Assembly: GCF_019443085.1 (NCBI RefSeq)
Contig: NZ_JAHZIL010000002.1
Coordinates: 62,001-126,000, forward strand
Source of the DNA: Marinobacter sp. F4218
GTDB taxonomy: Bacteria; Pseudomonadota; Gammaproteobacteria; Pseudomonadales; Oleiphilaceae
DNA: 64,000 bases
Reading direction: 5' to 3'
Part shown: piece by piece, positions 29,162-37,377 of the stretch
Numbering within the stretch: position 1 is the stretch's first letter
Layout of the letters: each line of letters starts with the position of its first letter
Notes under the pieces: model-generated
What the model was told of the DNA's origin: nothing
Seen by the model: only the letters and a program-made list of their open reading frames with translations
Databases searched by the model: none
Made by a program: the position numbers and the translations under genes

Positions 29162-31219
29162 ATGGCCAAAAACGAGTCCAGTGCTGACAAAGAGGGTGTG
29201 TTCAAGGTTGATTCGCCCTACAAGCCTGCTGGTGACCAGCCAAAGGCCATCGACGGTCTGGTAGATGGCATTCAGTCAGGTCTGGCGCACCAGACGTTGT
29301 TGGGGGTAACCGGCTCCGGCAAGACCTTTACCATAGCGAATGTCATTGAGCAGATTCAGCGCCCGACCATTGTGATGGCGCACAACAAGACGCTTGCCGC
29401 GCAGCTCTATGGCGAGTTCCGGGAGTTTTTCCCAAATAACGCCGTCGAGTACTTTGTTTCCTATTACGACTATTACCAGCCCGAGGCCTATGTGCCTTCG
29501 TCCGACACCTTCATCGAGAAGGATGCATCGATTAACGAGCACATCGAGCAGATGCGGCTGTCTGCGACCAAAGCCCTGCTGGAACGGCCGGATGCAATCA
29601 TCGTGGCCACGGTTTCATCCATCTACGGTCTGGGTGACCCTCAATCCTATCTGAAGATGATGCTGCACCTTGACCGGGGCGACCAGATTGACCAGCGCTT
29701 AATCCTGCGTCGGCTGGCCGAACTTCAATACACCCGCAACGATATCGAGTTTCACCGGGCCAATTACCGGGTTCGTGGCGACGTGATTGACGTGTTTCCG
29801 GCAGAATCCGAAAAGGAGGCCATCCGGATCGAGCTGTTCGATGACGAGGTAGAAAACCTCAGTTACTTCGATCCGCTTACGGGCGAGGTCCTGCGCCGGG
29901 TTCCCCGGGTCACGATCTATCCGAAGTCGCACTACGTTACGCCCCGCCAGACCGTTCTGGATGCGGTGGAGAATATCCGGGTCGAACTCGACGAGCGCCT
30001 GCAGCAGTTACGCGACAACAATCGTCTGGTGGAGGCGCAGCGGCTCGAAGAGCGGACCCGCTATGACATCGAGATGATGATGGAGTTGGGCTACTGCAAT
30101 GGTATCGAGAACTACTCGCGTTATCTGTCTGGACGCCGTCCCGGTGAAGCACCGCCGACTTTGTTTGATTACCTGCCACCCAATGCACTACTGGTGGTGG
30201 ACGAGTCGCACGTGACCATCCCCCAGATTGGTGCTATGTACAAAGGCGACCGCTCGCGCAAGGAGACCCTCGTGGAGTATGGCTTTCGATTGCCGTCCGC
30301 GCTGGATAACCGGCCCATGCGATTCGATGAATGGGAACGTATCGCGCCCCAGATGATCTTTGTCTCGGCAACGCCGTCCAACTATGAGGCGGAGCATTCC
30401 GGGCAGGTTGTGGAGCAGGTGGTCCGGCCCACCGGTTTGCTGGATCCGGAGATCGAGATCCGGCCCGCGTCCACTCAGGTCGACGATTTGCTCTCGGAGA
30501 TCCATTCCCGGGTGGCCATCAAGGAGCGCGTGTTGGTGACGACCCTGACCAAACGGATGGCTGAGGACCTTACCGATTTTCTCATGGAACACGACATTAA
30601 GGTTCGGTATCTCCACTCCGATATCGATACCGTCGAGCGGGTTGAGATCATCCGGGACCTTCGGCGTGGTGAGTTCGACGTTCTTGTCGGAATCAACCTG
30701 CTGCGGGAGGGCCTGGATATGCCGGAGGTGTCGCTGGTAGCCATTCTTGATGCGGACAAGGAAGGTTTCCTGCGGTCTGAACGGTCACTGATCCAGACCA
30801 TTGGCCGGGCTGCGAGGAACATACATGGCAAGGCGATTCTGTATGGGGATCGGATTACAGGTTCCATGCAGAGAGCCATTGATGAAACCGAACGCCGGCG
30901 CGCCAAACAGACTGCACATAACGAAGAGCATGGGATTACGCCTCAGGGACTGAACAAGAAGATTGCCGATATCATGGAAGGCGCCGGTGGTGGCGGTCGA
31001 GGCCGCCGGAAGGGCGAGCGTCCGGGTCAGAAGGCTGCGGAGGAAGCGGAACGGTATCGGGCCAAGACTGGCAACAAGTCACCCGAAGAGGTGCTCAAAG
31101 AGGTGTCAAGACTCGAAGACGAGATGTACAAGGCCGCATCGGATCTGGATTTTGAGACTGCTGCACGGATCCGGGATGAGATTTCCGACCTGAAAGAAGC
31201 AGCTTTGCGTACCGGCTGA
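29162..31219 (+). CDS. uvrB: Excinuclease ABC subunit B
   Basis: 685 residues. The helicase fold begins with Walker A GVTGSGKT near residue 54 and shows the beta-hairpin region [15 protein letters not shown] (about 100-115), the DEAD-like VDESH, motif [15 protein letters not shown], and a C-terminal UVR domain (about 640-680) that binds UvrC/UvrA. It damages-checks DNA in nucleotide-excision repair. Its stop abuts the stop of the next gene with no spacer. Confidence 0.98.
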   Translation: MAKNESSADKEGVFKVDSPYKPAGDQPKAIDGLVDGIQSGLAHQTLLGVTGSGKTFTIANVIEQIQRPTIVMAHNKTLAAQLYGEFREFFPNNAVEYFVSYYDYYQPEAYVPSSDTFIEKDASINEHIEQMRLSATKALLERPDAIIVATVSSIYGLGDPQSYLKMMLHLDRGDQIDQRLILRRLAELQYTRNDIEFHRANYRVRGDVIDVFPAESEKEAIRIELFDDEVENLSYFDPLTGEVLRRVPRVTIYPKSHYVTPRQTVLDAVENIRVELDERLQQLRDNNRLVEAQRLEERTRYDIEMMMELGYCNGIENYSRYLSGRRPGEAPPTLFDYLPPNALLVVDESHVTIPQIGAMYKGDRSRKETLVEYGFRLPSALDNRPMRFDEWERIAPQMIFVSATPSNYEAEHSGQVVEQVVRPTGLLDPEIEIRPASTQVDDLLSEIHSRVAIKERVLVTTLTKRMAEDLTDFLMEHDIKVRYLHSDIDTVERVEIIRDLRRGEFDVLVGINLLREGLDMPEVSLVAILDADKEGFLRSERSLIQTIGRAARNIHGKAILYGDRITGSMQRAIDETERRRAKQTAHNEEHGITPQGLNKKIADIMEGAGGGGRGRRKGERPGQKAAEEAERYRAKTGNKSPEEVLKEVSRLEDEMYKAASDLDFETAARIRDEISDLKEAALRTG

Positions 31220-32338
31220 TCAGTTGCCCCGTTTGGGGCCGACGATGACGGCCGCCTGAAGTGGTTGCAGACGGCCGTAACGGGACATCTTGTTGAAGAT
31301 CCGGCGGTCGATGGGCAGATACTGCTTATCGGCCACGGTTTCGCCGGCCTCGACATCGATTTCCGGATCGTGCAGGTAGACGAACTGTTCGTCTATGGCG
31401 CAGACGGTCACCCAGTGAGGAACCCGGCTTCGATTCAGTTGCCAGGTGCTGATGAGGATGACCGGGATGCGGCCGTGCTGAAGAGCCTGCTCCATGCCCT
31501 CCAGCGTCAGAGGGTCGTGATGCAATTCAATTCCGGTCTGGCCGATGTCGTGCAGGAAGCCCTCGTGTACCAGTTCCAGTACCCGCTTCTTCTCCTCGCT
31601 CCTGACGGTGTCCTTGAACAGGGCGCCTTCCTTGCTGATCCAGGCGCTGGCCTGGAATCCCCGATTCCAGGCTGACAGTGCCAGTCCGTGGGGCCCGCAG
31701 CCCCCATGGCCGGCCAGCATGAAAATGGTGGTCGCTTCGCGCCAGAGTCTGAGTTCCTCCAGCGTGGTGACCGGTTGTTTTTCATCCAGTGCCGCCATGG
31801 CCATGATCAGTGCCGCGGGCCCGCATGAAAAATCCGTCGTTTGCGGGTAGTAGGGCACGGGGGAAAATTGCTTGGAGGGTTCGTAAAACAGAATGCGGCG
31901 TTCGAAGCGCAGGGCGTTGCCATGGTCCTCGTAATAATCCCGGTAAGTGCCGAACTGTCGGTAGCCCAGGCGCTTGTATAGATTGATTGCCGGATGGTTG
32001 TCCTCACGCACTTCCAGACGCATGATGATGCGACCGGCGTTGACCGCCTCACGTTCCGCCTCACGCACCAGTTTCTCGCCTGCACCCAGGCCCCGGGTTT
32101 TCGGTGAAACGGCGATCGAATATATGCGGGCAAGCCGGGTCGCTGCATTCATCAGGACCAGGCAATAACCCACCAGTGCATTATCGAGGGTCGCAACAAT
32201 CAGACGGTCTCGCGGCATGTCGAGAAATCGACGGAAACTGCGCCGCGATATCCGGTCTTCAGAGAAGCACCGATTCTCCAGCTGAACTAGGTCGTCGAGA
32301 TCGGTCTGTATGGCCTGTCTGATCTGGAGTAAGGACAT
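31220..32338 (-). CDS. GNAT acetyltransferase fused to a C39-like cysteine peptidase
   Basis: The start is set at 32338 (MSLLQIRQAIQT); upstream extension looks non-coding and no strong ribosome site is visible. The 372-residue product joins a GNAT domain (about 1-150, acetyl-CoA loop RGLGAG from Arg82, RimI-like TRLARIYSIAVSP before it) to a papain-fold C39-like domain (about 158-370) with Cys172 in TTDFSCGPAA, His308 in VPHWVTV and Asp324 in YLHDPEID. The trio looks complete, so peptidase activity is plausible. It is divergent from a RimK-type ligase 200 bases away, a partner that suggests amide-bond making and trimming. Function is inferred. Confidence 0.8.
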   Translation of the reverse strand: MSLLQIRQAIQTDLDDLVQLENRCFSEDRISRRSFRRFLDMPRDRLIVATLDNALVGYCLVLMNAATRLARIYSIAVSPKTRGLGAGEKLVREAEREAVNAGRIIMRLEVREDNHPAINLYKRLGYRQFGTYRDYYEDHGNALRFERRILFYEPSKQFSPVPYYPQTTDFSCGPAALIMAMAALDEKQPVTTLEELRLWREATTIFMLAGHGGCGPHGLALSAWNRGFQASAWISKEGALFKDTVRSEEKKRVLELVHEGFLHDIGQTGIELHHDPLTLEGMEQALQHGRIPVILISTWQLNRSRVPHWVTVCAIDEQFVYLHDPEIDVEAGETVADKQYLPIDRRIFNKMSRYGRLQPLQAAVIVGPKRGN

Positions 32339-32539
32339 TTTATCGGAGCCTTGGTGAGCGTCTTGGTGGGCAGGCCGGTGAACTTTCCTGGCGGCGCTAT
32401 TATGAGCCAGAGCCGATGACTGAAAAATAGCTGAAGTATGCGTAAAAGCACGCATCAGCAAACGATTGTGCAGGTTTCGGCTCAAGCGTATTGTTGCCAA
32501 AAATAATCAGGGTCGAACCTTCAGGGAGGAGCGCCTTTA

Positions 32540-34039
32540 ATGTCCCGTTTGCTCATAGTCGTCGATCGTGCGAAAGACTGGTCTCCTTATTACCCCAGTG
32601 AAGATGTCCTTACGTTCGATGAGTACCTCCAGTTCTCAGCGCCCGCGTCCAGCCGGGTGCGGGTTATCAATCTGTGCCAGAGTGCCCGTTACCTGAGCCG
32701 GGGTTACTATTGCTCCCTGCTGGCCGAAGCCCGTGGGCATCATGTGGTGCCGTCCGTGATGACGCTCAACGATCTGAGTCGGAAGGGGCTTTTTTCCCTG
32801 CAACTGGAGGAACTGGACGACAGCGTAGTGAACTGGCTGGAGGCTTCCGGTGCGGAGATTGATCCGGTCACGGATGCGCGTGAGGCCACCCATGAGGTGA
32901 GGATCCGAACCTATTTTGGCCAGGCGGCCCACGCGGAGCTGAAACCTGTTGCCCGCGCGCTGTTTGACCGGTTTCCGTGCCCGATCCTGGAAGTGGTCTT
33001 CAAGCGCCGAAAAGGCTGGCAGATCGAGTCGATGAAACCGGCGGCGCCGGCTGATCTGGATGAGCAGGAACAGGATGTCTTCGCGGAAGCCCTGGACCGG
33101 TTCAGCAGCATGGTCTGGCGCAAACCGCGCACCCGGCGTCGTTACCGTTATGACCTTGCGATTCTGGTCAATCCCGAGGAGGAGATGCCGCCCAGCGACA
33201 AGCTTGCTTTGAAGCGCTTCGAGAAGGCCGGACGCAAGCTCGGTATCAACGTGGAGCAGATTACCCGTCGCGATTACATGCGGCTGCCTGAATACGATGG
33301 CCTGTTTATCCGTGAGACTACGGCGATTGACCATCATACCTATCGGTTTGCCCGTAAGGCCGAAGCCGAAGGGATGGTGGTGATTGATGACCCGGTGTCC
33401 ATCCTGAAATGCACCAACAAGGTTTTTTTGGCAGACCTGCTGAAAAACAACAAGGTGCCAACACCGAAGACACTGATTCTATCCCGGGACCACAAACAGT
33501 CGGTGGAGCAGATCATTTCGGAACTGGGCTTTCCTGTGGTCATCAAGATACCGGACGGTGCCTTTTCCCGAGGCGTCACCAAGGCCGAGGATGAGGTATC
33601 GCTGCGCGCAGGCCTGAAGACGCTGTTCAAGCAGTCTGCCCTGGTGCTGGCGCAGGAGTACCTGTATACCGATTACGACTGGCGGATTGGCGTTCTTGGG
33701 GGCAGGGCCATCTACGCCTGCAAGTACATGATGGTGAAGGGGCATTGGCAGATCTATCAGCACGGTGAGTCCAGCAGTGAAAGTGGCGACTTTGAAACCA
33801 TGCCCACTTACGAGGTGCCGCGAAATGTCATTCAGGCGGCGCTGAACGCTACCCGGCTGATCGGCAACGGACTTTACGGGGTGGATATCAAGCAGTCCGG
33901 TAACCGTGTGGCAGTCATTGAGGTCAATGACAATCCCAGTATTGATGCAGGCGTGGAAGACCGCTTTCTCGGCGGAGAGCTCTACACGCTGATCATGCAG
34001 GAGTTTTTGTCGCGTATGGAGGACAACCGGCGTCGTTAG
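32540..34039 (+). CDS. RimK-family ATP-grasp ligase with N-terminal RLAN domain
   Basis: 499 residues with GGGAGGAG nine bases upstream. An N-terminal domain of about 200 residues (start MSRLLIVVDRAKDWSPYYPS) matches the RimK-like ATP-grasp N-terminal type. Then an ATP-grasp fold: FIRETTAID, KCTNKVFLADLL, FPVVIKIPDGAFSRGV (ATP lysine), and the metal residues Glu461, Asn463 and Asn465 in VIEVNDNPSIDAG. RimK relatives add glutamate or other amino acids to carboxyl ends. The GNAT/C39 gene upstream, on the other strand, shares the promoter region. Substrate unknown. Highly likely enzyme, unknown product. Confidence 0.88.
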   Translation: MSRLLIVVDRAKDWSPYYPSEDVLTFDEYLQFSAPASSRVRVINLCQSARYLSRGYYCSLLAEARGHHVVPSVMTLNDLSRKGLFSLQLEELDDSVVNWLEASGAEIDPVTDAREATHEVRIRTYFGQAAHAELKPVARALFDRFPCPILEVVFKRRKGWQIESMKPAAPADLDEQEQDVFAEALDRFSSMVWRKPRTRRRYRYDLAILVNPEEEMPPSDKLALKRFEKAGRKLGINVEQITRRDYMRLPEYDGLFIRETTAIDHHTYRFARKAEAEGMVVIDDPVSILKCTNKVFLADLLKNNKVPTPKTLILSRDHKQSVEQIISELGFPVVIKIPDGAFSRGVTKAEDEVSLRAGLKTLFKQSALVLAQEYLYTDYDWRIGVLGGRAIYACKYMMVKGHWQIYQHGESSSESGDFETMPTYEVPRNVIQAALNATRLIGNGLYGVDIKQSGNRVAVIEVNDNPSIDAGVEDRFLGGELYTLIMQEFLSRMEDNRRR

Positions 34040-34057
34040 GCGCCGGTCTCCCGGTTT

Positions 34058-35218
34058 TTACTGGCCACTTACCCAGACCCTTACACTGCCAAACCAGCCG
34101 TAGTCGGCCAGTTCTTCGCGAATTCTGTCGGCAGAAAGTATGTCGCCATCGGCCGCGGTGTCGAAAAACAGCTCCAGGTATACCTTGTTCTTCAGATAGT
34201 GCAGCCGAAGGCGGGTGTTCGACGGCAGTTCGCCGACATGCCGGGACAGGACATTCAGGATCTCTTCGCGATTGGGGAGGCGTTCCGAGGTTTGGGGTTG
34301 ATCCTCATCGTTTTCGGCGTCTATGTGGAAATTGATATCCCGTATGTTCTCAAGTGCGTGCCGCATGCCGCCAACGACCTGCATGCCGATCTGGTGGCCT
34401 TCGGAAACGCTGATATCCGGCCGAACGACCAGATGAATGTCGAGCAGGATGTCGTGCCCCATCCGGCGACTGCGCAGTTCATGGACATTCCTGACACCGT
34501 CGGTCTGGCGCGCAATATCCTTTAGCATGTCGGTGTCTTCCGGGGATAGGCCCGTGTCCACGAGCTCCTTGACGCTGTCCCAGGTGAACTTCCAGCCAAT
34601 GTGAATAATAATGCCGGCAATGACAACCGCCGCGAGGACGTCCAGCCAGAGCATACCGGCCATGGCGCCGACGGTGGAAAACAGCACGACAACCGAGGAG
34701 AACGCATCGGTTCGGCTATGCCAGGCGTTGGCGATGATGAGGTCGGAGCGAATTTCCTTGCCAATCCGTCTGGTATAGCGATAGATCCATTCCTTGCTGA
34801 CCACTGATAGCCCTGCCGCGACCAATACCGGCCAGCCGGGTACGATGTCCGCTTCGCCGTGAACCAGACGCAACGTATTCTCCCAGGCCAGCGCCGCGCC
34901 CACCGCAATCAGAATGCTGCCCAAAACCAGTGTGCCGAAGGTTTCGATACGCTGATGGCCGTAAGGATGGTCTTCGTCGGGCTCTTGTCTTGAGACCTTC
35001 ATGACGGCAAGTACCACCAGGTCCGATGCGACGTCGCTGAATGAGTGAATACCGTCGACCAACAACGCCTGAGAATGAAAAAGGGTACCTGCAATAACCT
35101 TAATGACGCCCAGAACCGCATCGAGAATCATCCCAATGATAGTGACGCTGGTTGCGGCCTTCATTTCCATGGCGAGATTTTCACGACGGCCTTGCGCCGG
35201 CGAAACAGGCTCTTCCAT
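34058..35218 (-). CDS. Cation diffusion facilitator (metal exporter)
   Basis: 386 residues with six transmembrane segments. The metal-site motifs are in the second (VDGIHSFSDVASDL) and fifth (AWHSRTDAFSS) helices, as in zinc/iron/manganese exporters. The C-terminal cytoplasmic region is longer than in small CDF proteins: one beta-alpha-beta CDF domain (VRNVHELRSRRMGHDILLDI) followed by a further about 90 residues. It has GGAG about seven bases before the start. The metal is not decidable from sequence; the family exports with proton exchange. Confidence 0.92.
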   Translation of the reverse strand: MEEPVSPAQGRRENLAMEMKAATSVTIIGMILDAVLGVIKVIAGTLFHSQALLVDGIHSFSDVASDLVVLAVMKVSRQEPDEDHPYGHQRIETFGTLVLGSILIAVGAALAWENTLRLVHGEADIVPGWPVLVAAGLSVVSKEWIYRYTRRIGKEIRSDLIIANAWHSRTDAFSSVVVLFSTVGAMAGMLWLDVLAAVVIAGIIIHIGWKFTWDSVKELVDTGLSPEDTDMLKDIARQTDGVRNVHELRSRRMGHDILLDIHLVVRPDISVSEGHQIGMQVVGGMRHALENIRDINFHIDAENDEDQPQTSERLPNREEILNVLSRHVGELPSNTRLRLHYLKNKVYLELFFDTAADGDILSADRIREELADYGWFGSVRVWVSGQ

Positions 35219-35299
35219 CAGGTTGCTCCGGTAATAGGATGGTGTGTCATTATAACGTTATTACTGAAGACGGGAGGGGCCAATTTTCAGGCACCTCGT

Positions 35300-35590
35300 G
35301 CACTATTTATGCACAATGTTGCTGAACTGTGACTGGCTAACATTTTGTTCATGTTTACTCAATACCTTCTCTAAAAAATTATAACTATCTGAAAATAAAC
35401 AATTAAATAACTGGTTAAAAAATGATCAATCTGTAGATTGGCGCAGTTATCAAGGGATGGAAACCGTTGCCCCTCGATTTTCAACAGGTTTATCCACAGA
35501 TTCCGTGGAAAAGATCTTGGGAGGTGCGTCAGGCAGTCATTTAGCGCTGATTCTTAATGGAAAAGCGAAGCTGTGGAAAACTTCCGGTAT
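35300..35590 (+). promoter_or_regulatory. AT-rich region with DnaA-box matches upstream of pyrD
   Basis: The 404-base space between the CDF gene and pyrD holds no convincing gene. It has two perfect DnaA 9-mers of the TTATNCACA form (TTATGCACA at 35307-35315, TTATCCACA at 35490-35498) and a TTTTCCACA on the minus strand at 35572-35580. Between them lies a very AT-rich stretch (about 35340-35430). GATC occurs at 35424 and 35513. The third box sits just before a TATACT hexamer (35588-35593) that could be the pyrD -10. It is either a DnaA-controlled promoter region or an origin-like element. Confidence 0.45.
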
Positions 35591-35622
35591 ACTCCGCTCA
35601 CTCATTGGCAAGGAGTTTTCAG

Positions 35623-36651
35623 ATGTATGGCGTAATCCGCAACCTGCTTTTCCGGCTACCCCCTGAACAGGCACACAATATTGCATTAAACGGTCTGGAT
35701 GCGGCCAACAGGCTCGGTTTACTGAAGATTTTTTCGCCGAAGATAGATGCATTGCCAGTGAATGTAATGGGGTTGGAGTTTCCGAACCCTGTTGGCCTTG
35801 CCGCCGGGCTGGATAAAAACGCCGATCATCTGGATGCGTTGGGTGCATTGGGTTTCGGATTTATTGAAGTGGGTACCGTGACACCGGTCGCCCAGCCGGG
35901 CAATCCCAAGCCGCGAATGTTTCGTTTGCCGGAACATCAGGCGATCATCAATCGAATGGGCTTCAATAACGAAGGCCTCTCGCATCTTCTGGAGCGGGTA
36001 GACCATCGACGCTACCAGGGAATCCTGGGAATCAACGTCGGCAAGAACAAGGACACGCCGAACGAGGAATCAGAGGCCGATTATCGTAAGGGCATTTTTT
36101 CGGTGTATTCTAGGGCGGACTACATCACCGTCAATGTGTCCTCGCCGAATACGCCGGGCCTCCGGGATTTGCAGTTCGGGGATTCCCTGAAGGGATTGTT
36201 GGAAGCCATCAAGGACGAGCAGGGCAAATGCGAGCGGGAATTTGGCCGCTACGTTCCGATTGCCGTGAAGATCGCGCCAGACATGGATGATGATGGCATA
36301 CGTTTTGTCGCTGATGCGCTGCGGCAAACGGGACTCGATGGGGTAATAGCCACGAACACCACCATCAGTCGCGATGCCGTAACTGGCCACCGCCACGCCG
36401 GAGAAACTGGTGGCCTGAGCGGGGCGCCAGTGCGAAAAGCCTCCCTGAGAGTGATCCAGGGACTGTACGCCGAGCTTGGAGAGGCGCTGCCGATCATTGG
36501 GGTTGGCGGCATCACGGATGGTGAGAGTGCTGCGGAAAAAATTCGCGCCGGGGCCAAGTTGGTACAGATATACACAGGCTTCATATACCAGGGACCGGCA
36601 TTGATCCGTGAAGCGGTGGAGGCCATTCGGCAGTTAAAGGAAGAGGGGTAA
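35623..36651 (+). CDS. pyrD: Dihydroorotate dehydrogenase (quinone), class 2
   Basis: The start at 35623 has AAGGAG eight bases upstream and gives the usual MYGVIRNLLFRLPPE membrane-anchor helix. 342 residues. The active serine lies in NVSSPNTPGLRDLQ; FMN contacts include NPVGLAAGLDKNAD, INVGKNKDTP and GVGGI. It oxidises dihydroorotate to orotate and passes electrons to quinone at the inner membrane. The gene is preceded by the DnaA-box region. Confidence 0.97.
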   Translation: MYGVIRNLLFRLPPEQAHNIALNGLDAANRLGLLKIFSPKIDALPVNVMGLEFPNPVGLAAGLDKNADHLDALGALGFGFIEVGTVTPVAQPGNPKPRMFRLPEHQAIINRMGFNNEGLSHLLERVDHRRYQGILGINVGKNKDTPNEESEADYRKGIFSVYSRADYITVNVSSPNTPGLRDLQFGDSLKGLLEAIKDEQGKCEREFGRYVPIAVKIAPDMDDDGIRFVADALRQTGLDGVIATNTTISRDAVTGHRHAGETGGLSGAPVRKASLRVIQGLYAELGEALPIIGVGGITDGESAAEKIRAGAKLVQIYTGFIYQGPALIREAVEAIRQLKEEG

Positions 36652-36692
36652 TGCCCTGATCGGCAGGAATACGCCGGGGCCAGAACAAGAAT

Positions 36693-36768
36693 GGGCCCGC
36701 TTAGCGGGCCCGTGCGGGGAATAAACCCCGTGGCGCTTCTTCGCATGGTACGGGGCGGGAGGCCCCGT
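36693..36768. terminator. Three hairpins between pyrD and rmf
   Basis: Stems GGGCCCGC/GCGGGCCC (36693-36711), CGGGG/CCCCG (36715-36730) and ACGGGGC/GCCCCGT (36750-36768) fill most of the gap between the convergent genes pyrD and rmf. T-runs are short, so their efficiency as terminators is uncertain; they may also stabilise the long-lived rmf mRNA 3' end. Confidence 0.5.
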
Positions 36769-36846
36769 TTGGGTTAGTCAGCGTACTGCGTCAAATTGTC
36801 GGTGTACAAAAGATCAGACTAGATCCGGAGTTTCAGTGAATGTCCG

Positions 36847-37059
36847 TCACGCCGAGGTGACGTTGGAAAGTCTGTGGATGCCGGAAACTCCGGTCATACC
36901 CTCCCAGTTATCGGTGCGGCCTTCTCGCCACCCGCTTAACCATTCCTGGCGGACTTCTGGTTGTTCGATGGGGCAGCTGTCCTTGGGTTTACCAGACACG
37001 CCAGCGAGATAACCCCGCTTGAATGCACGAGCGTACATATCTCTTTTCTGTCTTTTCAT
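36847..37059 (-). CDS. rmf: Ribosome modulation factor
   Basis: Start 37059 has GAGGAA five bases upstream. The 70-residue protein begins MKRQKRDMYARAFKRGY, then AGVSGKPKDSCP and WLSGWREGRTD, the clear RMF pattern. RMF pairs 70S ribosomes into inactive 100S dimers in stationary phase. Compared with the 55-residue enterobacterial protein it has about 15 extra residues at the end (IHRLSNVTSA). It stands alone. Confidence 0.95.
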   Translation of the reverse strand: MKRQKRDMYARAFKRGYLAGVSGKPKDSCPIEQPEVRQEWLSGWREGRTDNWEGMTGVSGIHRLSNVTSA

Positions 37060-37197
37060 GCCGTTCCTCACTGATGGATTAACAGAACATGCGTGTACAC
37101 ATCTGCAGTGGCCCTGACATGCGGCACCCCTCCGGGGAAAACCCACTATTGTCAGCTCAAGCCAGAGCAGTCAGGATCCTGTTAACGGAGGCAATTA

Positions 37198-37290
37198 ATG
37201 ACCTCCGGAACGACGCGTCACCTACAAGGTAAGTCGAAGGTCGAGCGGATGTACACTAATTATTTCGTCTATGTGGCGATTTTCTTATAG
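37198..37290 (+). CDS. Possible 30-residue small protein
   Basis: In the 318-base gap between rmf and rlmKL, an ATG at 37198 follows ACGGAGG by seven bases. The reading frame encodes 30 residues: a basic half (TRHLQGKSKVERMY) and a hydrophobic end (NYFVYVAIFL) that could enter the membrane. Its end at 37290 lies about 90 bases before rlmKL. I know no family for it. Coding is suggested only by the site and layout. Confidence 0.4.
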   Translation: MTSGTTRHLQGKSKVERMYTNYFVYVAIFL

Positions 37291-37377
37291 TTTCATGACA
37301 TAAGCGATGGTGGCCGTTTCAGGTAAAAGCCGCAATTTCGCCAACTTACCTGAAGCCTCTTCAATCAGGAGTAGAAC

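Noticed and set aside
35457-35666. 69-codon plus-strand open frame across the DnaA-box region
   Set aside because: Overlaps the pyrD start, no ribosome site, no family; the region looks regulatory.
36693-36768. A repeated REP-like element family
   Set aside because: The three hairpins are not similar to each other and no matching copies were noticed elsewhere, so they look like terminators or mRNA stabilisers rather than a repeat family.
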